Origin: Lentimicrobiaceae bacterium
GTDB taxonomy: Bacteria > Bacteroidota > Bacteroidia > Bacteroidales > F082
Length of the DNA stretch: 64,000 nucleotides
Direction of reading: 5' to 3'
NCBI GenBank assembly: GCA_015061315.1
Contig: SUWV01000003.1
Location: 88,278-152,277 of the forward strand
The position numbers were made by a program, and so were the translations under genes. The notes under the pieces are model-generated. The model ran no database searches and was not told the origin of the DNA. It saw only the letters and a list, made by a program, of their open reading frames with translations. Shown here in pieces: positions 38,501 through 45,842 of the stretch (position 1 is the first letter of the stretch; each line of letters opens with the position of its first letter).

Positions 38501-39296
38501 GTATCGTTACACAGGTGCATATCCTAAGGATTATACATCATTCAGTAACTTGGACTTCAGTACTGTTAAAGGTCTTACAGCATCATACGACTTACGTAGA
38601 ACCAAGAACGTTCGTTTGCGTGCAAGTTATACATTACAGTTCTCCAATGCAACAGGTGCAAGTACATCAACTATGGCATCATTGATTGCTGCTGGTGTTC
38701 CAAACTTGCGTTCAACATTCCCAATGCCATGGGACCGTCGTCACCAATTCAATATCGTTCTCGACTATCGTTTCGGTGAAGGTAAAGACTATAACGGACC
38801 TGTTTCAAAACGTGAGAAATCAGGTAAAAAACCTATCAACTGGTTGGCAAATACAGGTGCTAGTTTGACTGTTAATGGTGGTTCTGGTACTCCTTACACA
38901 GCTGCTACAAATATTCAGTCACCTCTTTCACCATCAACAAACTTGTTGAAAGGTTCTATGTATGGTTCACGTCTTCCATGGGCATTCCGTTTTGACCTCC
39001 GTGTCGACAAGGACATCAACTTGAGATTAGGTGATAAAGAAGGTGGACGCAATGCTTACATGAACGTCTATTTCCAAGTTTTGAATCTCTTGAATTCAAA
39101 AAATATCATGGGCGTTTATGCAGCAACAGGTAACCCAGACGATGACGGTTATTTGACAGCTCCTGAATGGCAACGTGAAATCAACACACAGAGAGATCCA
39201 CAGGCATTTAGAGATCTTTATAGCCTCTATGTAAACTATGCTGGTAACTATTCACAACCACGTCAGATTAGATTTGGTGTAATCTTTAACTTCTAA
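35565..39296 (+). CDS. TonB-dependent outer-membrane receptor with carboxypeptidase-regulatory N-domain
   Basis: 1243 residues. Signal peptide to about residue 22 (SLALAQ), then a CarboxypepD_reg-like domain (QGTVVDKDTGEPIPFANIV), a TonB plug (MRGARDGATYYVDGVRV, GLPAMYGDATGGIINMTTKG) and a 22-strand barrel ending RQIRFGVIFNF. There is no SusD partner, so it is not a standard glycan SusCD pair. It is followed 26 bp downstream by the large secreted protein and a PorV-like barrel, giving a three-gene outer-membrane/secretion operon downstream of a dedicated two-component system. The ligand is unknown. Codons are strongly biased to ggt, gct and cgt, suggesting high expression. Confidence 0.92.
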   Translation: MLRKLLFTLCIVLTSWSLALAQVGRLQGTVVDKDTGEPIPFANIVLENGGTQVGGASSDFDGNYDINPIPPGTYDLKATFVGYNTYIMRGVVIPANKITFQDVTMSMQSEVLDAVEIVDYKVPLISKDNTSGGATITAEEIAKMPQRSASAVAASVGGVFSSDGEAGNMRGARDGATYYVDGVRVIGSATVPQSAIDQVEVLLSGLPAMYGDATGGIINMTTKGPSRTFGAGIELETSELLDGYGHSRAGLNVQGPLIKGKESETALLGFFLSGEVSYNRDGALSAVGHYKATDEWLEYIKKNPIRVSGTGSGTYLNAEYTRMSSMEYMKNSRNTSGWSANFAGNINVRTTETINLTFGGTFNLSKYHSYSLGHAYFNSDKNAINKDQTWRVYGRFTQRFPSPQESTSLIKNFYYSLQVDYSRYNNEYGDPDHWDNIWDYGYLGKYTIYKTPSYGYADSTIAVKNPATGETHYYNNVWATTSWDYDTLVEFQASDKNPLLSNYTSLYYDLYSDPFGHYQNFTDLQLGGALLNGESPSAAYGMFAAPGSIQTNYGYGESDKFNVNLSGAMTIGNHELKLGLQYEERNNRAYGISGYRMWYLMRNLANFHIQQLDIQNPEVVSYDGFVDTIRYYRRYDEASQYQFDKNLREALGLDVNGLDWINIDSYDFNDNTIQYYDREGVMHTATLSEGFDISMFTPDELTQDGNSYVSYYGYDYKGNKIKGQPSFEDFFTEVDENGNYTRPVGSFKPIYMAGYIQDKFAFKDLIFNVGVRVDRFDANQKVIKDPYILYDYKTVGDVAKNGVITLQNGAEVGIPDNIGDDFAVYVNSIDNITEVVGYRSGNVWYGADGREINNPTVLDKGSGISPWLTDPSQSRVNTTSFKDYDPQWSVMPRISFSFPISDEALFFAHYDVLTSRPGNNFANIYSYYYFDQISGAIANPSLKPSQTIDYELGFTQKLTNSSSMTITGYYREIRNMIQLYRYTGAYPKDYTSFSNLDFSTVKGLTASYDLRRTKNVRLRASYTLQFSNATGASTSTMASLIAAGVPNLRSTFPMPWDRRHQFNIVLDYRFGEGKDYNGPVSKREKSGKKPINWLANTGASLTVNGGSGTPYTAATNIQSPLSPSTNLLKGSMYGSRLPWAFRFDLRVDKDINLRLGDKEGGRNAYMNVYFQVLNLLNSKNIMGVYAATGNPDDDGYLTAPEWQREINTQRDPQAFRDLYSLYVNYAGNYSQPRQIRFGVIFNF

Positions 39297-39321
39297 ACAG
39301 AAATAAATAATTACTGAAAAT

Positions 39322-42300
39322 ATGAAGACTATTATCCGATTATTATTTGTTGCATTTCTCTTTTTGAATGTAACTGAAGCAAGAGCCGAGAAAGTCAAAA
39401 TGGCTGACAAGAAATCTCGTACTCTTAGAGGTACAACAGCTGGTTGTACACCGTCTTCTACATTTGCTTGGTTGAATATCAACAATGCGAGAGTACGTGT
39501 TAATGCTGGTGGTGATATGTGGTGGGACCTTCCTGGTGGAACAGGTGCTAAGTATTATATACCATCAAATAGCTCATCAACATCATTATATGCAGGTTCA
39601 TTATGGATTGCAGGTCTCGACATCAACCAACAGTTGAAATGTGCGGCTATCCGCTTCCGTCAAACTGGTAATGACTTCTGGACAGGTCCTCTTACTATAG
39701 ATGGTACTGCATCTATCGACCCTGCAACATGTATGGAGTATGATAAAATGTTTACAATCACTCGCGCTGAAGTAGATGATTTTATCGCTAATTGTGACCC
39801 TGTATCAGGTGCGCCTTACCCTGACTATGAAATCCCTTCTTCAATTAAAAATTGGCCAGCTCACGGCGACCCAAGCAGAGGTATGAGTTACTATCTAGCT
39901 CCTTTTTATGATAAAAATAAAGACGGTCATTATAGACCTGAAGAAGGTGATTATCCTTATTATGATATTGATAACGAACTTTGTCATAGCGACATCCCAA
40001 CAATGGACGAATCTAGAGAAGGTTCTATCAAAGGTTCTATCTTGGCAGACCAAGTTATCAAAGGTGACCAAACTCTTTGGTGGGTTTTTAATGATAAAGG
40101 TAACGCTCACACCGAAACAGGTGGTTCTGCTATCGGTCTCGAAATTAGAGCTCAAGCTTTTGCTTTTGCTACTAATGACGAAATCAATAACATGACTTTC
40201 TATAGCTACGAAATTATCAACCGTTCTACTTATACCTTGACAAATACTTACTTCTCACCATGGACAGACGTTGACCTTGGCTTCTCAAGAGACGACTTCG
40301 TGGGTTGCGACGTTAGCCGTGGTTTAGGTTATGGCTATAACGGTAAGAATATCGATGGCTCAGGTGAACCTGAAGCATACGGTTCAAACCCTCCAGCAGT
40401 AGGTGTCGACTTCTTCCAAGGTCCTTATTTGGATCCTGATGGCATCGATAACCCTAAGTATGATCCTGTGACAGGTGAAAACTGCGATGAAAGTATTAAT
40501 GGTGTCAACTTTGAAAACGGTATCATAGATGACGAACGTTTCGGTATGCGTCGTTTCGTATATCACGATAATAATCAAACCGTTAATGGTGACCCTGATA
40601 AAGCTTCTGAATATTATCTCTTACTTAGAGGTATTTGGAAAAATGGTGAAAAGATGCACTTTGGTGGTAACGCTTTGCCAGGAACAAGCGGTGTTACTGA
40701 TGTAGCTTGTGACTTCATGTTCCCATTTGACTCTGACCCATGTTACTGGGGTACAGGTGGTGTTGTTCCAGATTTCGATGGTTTCTGGAGTGAAGAAACT
40801 GGTAATAACGGTTCTCCTAACAATCCTGCTGACCGTCGTTTCATGCAATCAGCTGGTCCTTTCACATTGAGACCTGGTGCTGTCAACTACATTACATTCG
40901 GTGTGCCATGGGCTCGTTCTACTGCTGGTACAGCTTGGTCATCGGTAGAATTGTTGCGCCGTGTTGACGATAAATGTCAAGCTATGTTCGATAACTGCTT
41001 CGACGTTCTTGACGGTCCTGACGCTCCAGACCTTACTTTCCGTGAACTTGACAAAAAACTTATCGTTTACATTTCTAATTCTGAAAATTCTAATAACATT
41101 GGTGAGTCATATACTGAAATAGATCCACAAATCAGCGGACCTCTCGCAACTGACTCTACACAACGTAACGACTCAACTTATCGTTTTGAAGGTTATGTGG
41201 TTTATCAACTTGCTAACAAAGAAGTCAGTGTTGACGAACTTAATGACATCAATAAAGCTCGTGTAGTATATCAATGCGACGTTAAGAATGGAGTTACAGA
41301 AATCATTAACTTCATCTATGATGATGATTTGAAAGCTTCAGTTCCAACATTAATGGTTGAAGGTGCTGACCAAGGTATTAAGAATACTTTCGTTCTTACA
41401 CAAGACGCTTTCACTACAACTGGTGACGTCAACTTGATTAATCATAAGACATATTATTATATGGCTATATCATACGCTTATAATAATTACCAAGATTATA
41501 CAGTTGATGCTAATAACCCTATAGGTCTTTACGGTCAAAAAACTCCTTACTTGGCAGGTCGTAAGAATATTAAATTGTATTCAGCTGTCCCTCACAAAAC
41601 AGTTAATGGTACTGTTATCAATTCTAACTACGGTGATAAATTACAAATCACTCGTTGGGCAGGTCTCGGTAATGGCGGTAACCAATTAGAGTTGACTCAA
41701 GCTACAATAGATGAAATCTTAAGTAAAGGTCCTGCAAGCAAAGATGTTGTCTTCGGTGATCCTGAATATCCTGTAGCATATCACCCAACATACAAAGCAG
41801 GTTATGGTCCTATTGACGTAAAGGTAGTTGACCCATTGAATGTTGTTTCAACAGATTATGCTATCTGGTTTGACGAATTCAAAGATTTCACTGTTAGAGA
41901 AGTTACTGGTGAAAAAGGTACAGACGGTGATACAGCTGTTAAACGTGTCTTCAGATGGTTCTTGAAAGATTTGAATACAGGTGAAGTATTTGCAGCAGAT
42001 AATACATCTGAAGTTCAAACTGAAAAGATCTTCATCGAAAGAGGTATCTCAGTAAGTATTCACCAACCATGGAACATTGGTCCATATAAAGTAGGTAGCT
42101 TCTTGGATAGCAGTGATCCTACTCAAGCCCCAATTCCACAGCCAGTAAATAGAACACTTGCAGAAAATAATGGTCTTATCACATCATATGTTACATACGC
42201 TGACAGTTCAAACAAATGGTTAAGCGGTATCAGAGATGATGATAATATGCCAGGCTCGGCACTTAACTGGATTCGTTCAGGTAACTATGGTGACCAAGAA

Positions 42301-43683
42301 ACACCATCTAACAATGACTACTTAGTGATGTCAACAACAGGTGGCTTGTCAAACCCATACGATGAAAGTGAGGCATTTGAGTCTATAGCTGAAGGTACAT
42401 GGGCTCCATTAATTTTGACAAATGTCTATGGTAATGGTGGTGATAAGTACATGCCAGGTCCATTGTATGACGCAAATAGTAGAGTTGACTCTATATTCAG
42501 AAATTTAGGCTCAATAGATATCGTTTTGACATCAGATAAATCAAAATGGACTCGTTGTCCAGTTATTGAGATGTCTGCAGAAACCATCTTGGCTGAGGGT
42601 AGAGCACCAAAATTCACATTACGTAGAGCTCCTTCTATTGATAAAGATGGTAATCCATGCGAATCAATGACTATGGAAGCAAGTAATAATCCTGAAGATG
42701 CTAACTACATTGCCGCTAATGGTATGGGTTGGTTCCCAGGCTATGCTATCGATGTTGAAACAGGTGCACGTCTTAACATGTGTTATGGTGAAGATTCATA
42801 TTATGCTGACCTAAATGGTCGTGATATGATGTTCAACCCACCAGCATTGAAAGAAACTACAGCTTTGTCTGCACCTATAGCACAGCTCTCAGATCCTGTA
42901 TTGTTCGATGCTATTGATGGTACAGCTCTCATGGGTGGTAAACACTTCGTTTATATATTCCCTATGAATGATGCTGGTAAATTAGGTAACAATTCACATA
43001 AGGTTTCATTCAGATGTCCTGCATACGATGCTGGTGCATACCTTTACAATACTATGAATGAAATTGAAAAGTCTCCATCATCATCACTTAAAAACGTTCT
43101 TTATCTTTCATTGTGGGGACAACCACTTTGGGCTGGTATGCCAATGCCAATCGAAGGTAAGGAATGGTTGCAAGAAGGTAACCCTGTGACAATTTCAGTT
43201 CGCGTTGCTAAACCTTACAGATCTGGTTATAGTGACTTCGCACTCGAAAATGTAAGTGAAGAATTGTATGATACTGTAAACCATAAAGGCTATTATCCTT
43301 ACTACACATTTACAACAGAGGGATGTGGTCCAGAAGTTCAAAATCTTGAAAAAGCTAAGAGCGACCTCGATATGATTACCGTAGTACCTAATCCATATTA
43401 CGCATTCTCAACATACGAAGATAATGCTCTTACACATAGAGTTAAGATTGCTAACCTTCCTGATAAGTGTGTTGTGACAATCTATACAGTTAATGGAGTG
43501 AAGATCCGTCAATTCAAGAAAGACTCTAATGTTACATCTATCGACTGGGATTTGACTAACTTCGCAAACACACCAATAGCAAGTGGTTTCTATTTAATCC
43601 ACGTCAAGGATAACTCTACAGGTAACGAAAAGACTGTTAAGTTCTATGCAGCAATGCGTCAAGTTGACTTAAATGTATTCTAA
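39322..43683 (+). CDS. Large secreted protein of unknown function with T9SS-like C-terminal domain
   Basis: 1453 residues with a signal peptide (to about residue 22). The N-terminal section (STFAWLNINNARVRVNAGGD, SLYAGSLWIAGLDINQQLK) recurs, as far as I recall, in large proteins of marine and gut Bacteroidales. No catalytic motif is recognised. Near the C terminus VVPNPYYAFSTYEDN, VTIYTVNGVKIRQF and GFYLIHVKDNSTGNEK resemble a sorting/Por-secretion domain, but an extra AAMRQVDLNVF tail makes it atypical. The gene lies between the TonB receptor and the PorV-like gene with 25- and 32-bp gaps, so the three probably act together at the outer membrane. Confidence 0.75.
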   Translation: MKTIIRLLFVAFLFLNVTEARAEKVKMADKKSRTLRGTTAGCTPSSTFAWLNINNARVRVNAGGDMWWDLPGGTGAKYYIPSNSSSTSLYAGSLWIAGLDINQQLKCAAIRFRQTGNDFWTGPLTIDGTASIDPATCMEYDKMFTITRAEVDDFIANCDPVSGAPYPDYEIPSSIKNWPAHGDPSRGMSYYLAPFYDKNKDGHYRPEEGDYPYYDIDNELCHSDIPTMDESREGSIKGSILADQVIKGDQTLWWVFNDKGNAHTETGGSAIGLEIRAQAFAFATNDEINNMTFYSYEIINRSTYTLTNTYFSPWTDVDLGFSRDDFVGCDVSRGLGYGYNGKNIDGSGEPEAYGSNPPAVGVDFFQGPYLDPDGIDNPKYDPVTGENCDESINGVNFENGIIDDERFGMRRFVYHDNNQTVNGDPDKASEYYLLLRGIWKNGEKMHFGGNALPGTSGVTDVACDFMFPFDSDPCYWGTGGVVPDFDGFWSEETGNNGSPNNPADRRFMQSAGPFTLRPGAVNYITFGVPWARSTAGTAWSSVELLRRVDDKCQAMFDNCFDVLDGPDAPDLTFRELDKKLIVYISNSENSNNIGESYTEIDPQISGPLATDSTQRNDSTYRFEGYVVYQLANKEVSVDELNDINKARVVYQCDVKNGVTEIINFIYDDDLKASVPTLMVEGADQGIKNTFVLTQDAFTTTGDVNLINHKTYYYMAISYAYNNYQDYTVDANNPIGLYGQKTPYLAGRKNIKLYSAVPHKTVNGTVINSNYGDKLQITRWAGLGNGGNQLELTQATIDEILSKGPASKDVVFGDPEYPVAYHPTYKAGYGPIDVKVVDPLNVVSTDYAIWFDEFKDFTVREVTGEKGTDGDTAVKRVFRWFLKDLNTGEVFAADNTSEVQTEKIFIERGISVSIHQPWNIGPYKVGSFLDSSDPTQAPIPQPVNRTLAENNGLITSYVTYADSSNKWLSGIRDDDNMPGSALNWIRSGNYGDQETPSNNDYLVMSTTGGLSNPYDESEAFESIAEGTWAPLILTNVYGNGGDKYMPGPLYDANSRVDSIFRNLGSIDIVLTSDKSKWTRCPVIEMSAETILAEGRAPKFTLRRAPSIDKDGNPCESMTMEASNNPEDANYIAANGMGWFPGYAIDVETGARLNMCYGEDSYYADLNGRDMMFNPPALKETTALSAPIAQLSDPVLFDAIDGTALMGGKHFVYIFPMNDAGKLGNNSHKVSFRCPAYDAGAYLYNTMNEIEKSPSSSLKNVLYLSLWGQPLWAGMPMPIEGKEWLQEGNPVTISVRVAKPYRSGYSDFALENVSEELYDTVNHKGYYPYYTFTTEGCGPEVQNLEKAKSDLDMITVVPNPYYAFSTYEDNALTHRVKIANLPDKCVVTIYTVNGVKIRQFKKDSNVTSIDWDLTNFANTPIASGFYLIHVKDNSTGNEKTVKFYAAMRQVDLNVF

Positions 43684-43715
43684 TTATTATGCGAACAAAA
43701 TTAAAAAGTACGATC

Positions 43716-44780
43716 ATGAAAAAAATATTAAAATCTATCGTTATAGTAAGCTTGACTATCTTAGTATTAGGATATAGCAATACAGCATTCGCAGGTAATA
43801 AGGACAGATCTGGTCAAGCAGGCGCTACAGAATTGTTAATAAATCCATGGGCATCATCAACAGGTTGGGCTAATGCCGGTATGTCAAAAATACATGGTGT
43901 AGAAGCTATGTGGGGTAACGTTGCAGGTATTACTGCAACGAACTCCATCGACTTGAACTTCTCTCATACCACTTGGTTGAAAGGCTCTGAAGTTAATATG
44001 TCTTCTTTCGGTTTCTTGGCTCGTATCTCAGAAACAGTAGTAGCCGGTCTCTATGTTATGTCATTCAATCCTGGCGAAATCTACAGAACAACAGAAGATA
44101 ATCCAGACTTGACTTTAGGTACTTTCAAACCTAGTTTGATGAACATCAACATCGCTCTCGCTAAATCATTCTCAAATAGTATCCACGCTGGTTTCGTCGT
44201 TAAAATCATCAGTGAATCTATTTCAGATATGGTTGGTACAGGTGTTGCTTTAGATGCAGGTATCCAATATGTGACAGGTGTCACCGATAATATCCACTTC
44301 GGTATCACTTTGAAAAACATCGGACCTACCATGAAGTATAGTGGCGACGGTCTTACCTTCAAAGCTAACCCTGAATCATTCTGGGGTTCATCTCTTACTG
44401 TTATCCAACGTGCTGACCAATTTGAATTACCAACACAGTTAAATATTGCTGCAGCTTACGACTTTAACTTTAACAATGGCTATCGTCTCACAGCAGCTGG
44501 TAACTTCACTTCAAACTCCTTCTCTAAAGACCAAGTTACTTTGGGTCTCGAAGGTTCTTTGAAAGACTATTTGGTAATCCGCGCTGGTTACACTTTGGAA
44601 AATGGTATCTGGGATGACATCGAGACAGAAAATTGTACTAACGTAAATAATGGCTTGTCATTAGGTGCTTCAGTACAAGCTCCTCTCGGTGAAAAAATGA
44701 AAGTCGCTATCGACTATTCGTTCCAAGAGACAGAACATTACAATGGTACACACTCAGTAGGTGCAAGAATTATTTTCTAA
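43716..44780 (+). CDS. PorV/PorQ-family outer-membrane protein
   Basis: 354 residues from ATG 43716 (MKKILKSIVIVSLTILVLGY, an ordinary signal peptide); an in-frame ATG at 43689 would add nine residues before it. The mature start GNKDRSGQAGATELLINPWASS with SGWANAGMS-type and EAMWGNVAGI motifs is characteristic of the PorV/PorQ barrel family, which in T9SS accompanies cargo to the attachment complex. Its place behind the large secreted protein suggests a dedicated shuttle or assembly partner rather than the housekeeping PorV. Confidence 0.85.
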   Translation: MKKILKSIVIVSLTILVLGYSNTAFAGNKDRSGQAGATELLINPWASSTGWANAGMSKIHGVEAMWGNVAGITATNSIDLNFSHTTWLKGSEVNMSSFGFLARISETVVAGLYVMSFNPGEIYRTTEDNPDLTLGTFKPSLMNINIALAKSFSNSIHAGFVVKIISESISDMVGTGVALDAGIQYVTGVTDNIHFGITLKNIGPTMKYSGDGLTFKANPESFWGSSLTVIQRADQFELPTQLNIAAAYDFNFNNGYRLTAAGNFTSNSFSKDQVTLGLEGSLKDYLVIRAGYTLENGIWDDIETENCTNVNNGLSLGASVQAPLGEKMKVAIDYSFQETEHYNGTHSVGARIIF

Positions 44781-44787
44781 AAACGAC

Positions 44788-44815
44788 TTGCATTAAAAAA
44801 TAATTCGTATCTTTG
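44788..44815 (+). promoter_or_regulatory. Promoter upstream of greA
   Basis: TTG 44788-44790, 17-bp gap, TATCTTTG 44808-44815. A strong hairpin starts about 14 bp downstream, so transcripts from here would meet a terminator-like structure before greA. Confidence 0.6.
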
Positions 44816-44828
44816 CATACGTTTTAAC

Positions 44829-44866
44829 AAAAAGGGCCCTTATTTCGGTAAGGGTCTCTTTTTGCT
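44829..44866 (+). terminator. Terminator-like hairpin in the greA leader
   Basis: aaaaagggccctta (44829-44842), loop tttcgg, right arm taagggtctctttt (44849-44862), T-rich tail. It either ends the PorV operon or attenuates greA. Confidence 0.8.
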
Positions 44867-44896
44867 TTTTTATTAAATTTAAATAAATCACATATT

Positions 44897-45373
44897 ATGG
44901 CTGAAATTGAATATTTTACACAGGCTGGACTTCAGAAATTAAAAGATGAATTGGATCGTCTTATTTTAGAGGAACGTCCTAAAGTCGTTCAGGCAATTGC
45001 TGAAGCTCGTGATAAGGGAGATCTTTCAGAAAATGCCGAATATGATGCTGCTAAAGAAGCTCAACAACATCTTGAAATGAAGATCGTTGAACTTCAACAA
45101 CTAATCATGAGCGCTCGCGTGCTCGATGAGTCTAAAATGGATACCTCTAAGGTCCTCCTTCTCTCAACAGTGAAAATCAAGAATATGAAAACAAACGCTG
45201 TTATGGTTTATACTCTTGTCCCTGAAAAAGAAGCTGACCTTAAAAATCATAAAATCTCCGTCACTTCTCCAATAGCTAAAGGTCTGCTCGGAAAATCCGT
45301 AGGCGACCAGGTAGAAATACAAGTGCCTGCTGGAAAAGTAATGTTTGAAATAATTGAAATAACACGACAATAA
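44897..45373 (+). CDS. greA: Transcription elongation factor GreA
   Basis: 158 residues, the usual length. It rescues stalled RNA polymerase by stimulating transcript cleavage. The N-terminal coiled coil carries ARDKGDLSENAEYDAAKEAQ, with the acidic tip residues in GDLSENAEYDAA, and the C-terminal FKBP-like domain carries SPIAKGLLGKSVGDQVEIQV. It is 1 bp upstream of the HIT-family gene, so the two are co-transcribed. Confidence 0.97.
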   Translation: MAEIEYFTQAGLQKLKDELDRLILEERPKVVQAIAEARDKGDLSENAEYDAAKEAQQHLEMKIVELQQLIMSARVLDESKMDTSKVLLLSTVKIKNMKTNAVMVYTLVPEKEADLKNHKISVTSPIAKGLLGKSVGDQVEIQVPAGKVMFEIIEITRQ

Positions 45374-45374
45374 T

Positions 45375-45761
45375 ATGGCAACAATATTTTCAAGAATAAT
45401 AAACGGAGAAATCCCTTGCTATAAGATAGCTGAAAACGATAAGTTCTTCGCTTTCTTGGATATCAATCCAGTGCAAAAAGGTCATACCCTCGTTGTCCCT
45501 AAAAAAGAAGTAGACTATATCTTCGACATCGACGACAACGATATTCAGGAGATGATGCTTTTCGCTAAACAAGTGGCAGTGAAAATTAAAGAAGCTATTC
45601 CTTGTACTAAAGTCGGTGTGGCTGTCATAGGTCTTGAAGTGCCTCACGCTCACATTCATCTCGTACCAATGCAAAACGAAGGTGACCTCGACTTCAAACG
45701 TCCTAAACTACAACTTGAAAAAGAAGAGTTTGAAGAGATACAAAAGAAAATAGCTTTTTAA
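45375..45761 (+). CDS. HIT-family nucleotide hydrolase
   Basis: 128 residues. Histidine triad HAHIH (His91, His93, His95) in VPHAHIHLVPM, with FLDINPVQKGHTLVVPKKE as the conserved N-terminal block, as in HinT/HIT purine-nucleoside phosphoramidase-like proteins. Co-transcribed with greA, an arrangement I recall in many Bacteroidota. Physiological substrate unknown. Confidence 0.94.
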   Translation: MATIFSRIINGEIPCYKIAENDKFFAFLDINPVQKGHTLVVPKKEVDYIFDIDDNDIQEMMLFAKQVAVKIKEAIPCTKVGVAVIGLEVPHAHIHLVPMQNEGDLDFKRPKLQLEKEEFEEIQKKIAF

Positions 45762-45840
45762 AATCTGAGAATATGAGAATCTGAAAATCTGAGAATTAAT
45801 GACTAAATAATTCTTGTTTTCAGATTTTTTATTTCTCATT
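45760..45840. repeat. AATCTGAG octamers between convergent genes
   Basis: aatctgagaatatgagaatctgaaaatctgag followed by ttcagattttttatttctcatt; a folded hairpin would serve both the HIT gene and the opposing DUF5686 gene. Confidence 0.7.
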
Positions 45841-45842
45841 CG

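Noticed and set aside
35565..43683. SusC/SusD polysaccharide utilisation locus
   Set aside because: The receptor has the SusC-like N-domain, but the next gene is not a SusD lipoprotein and no glycosidases are adjacent.
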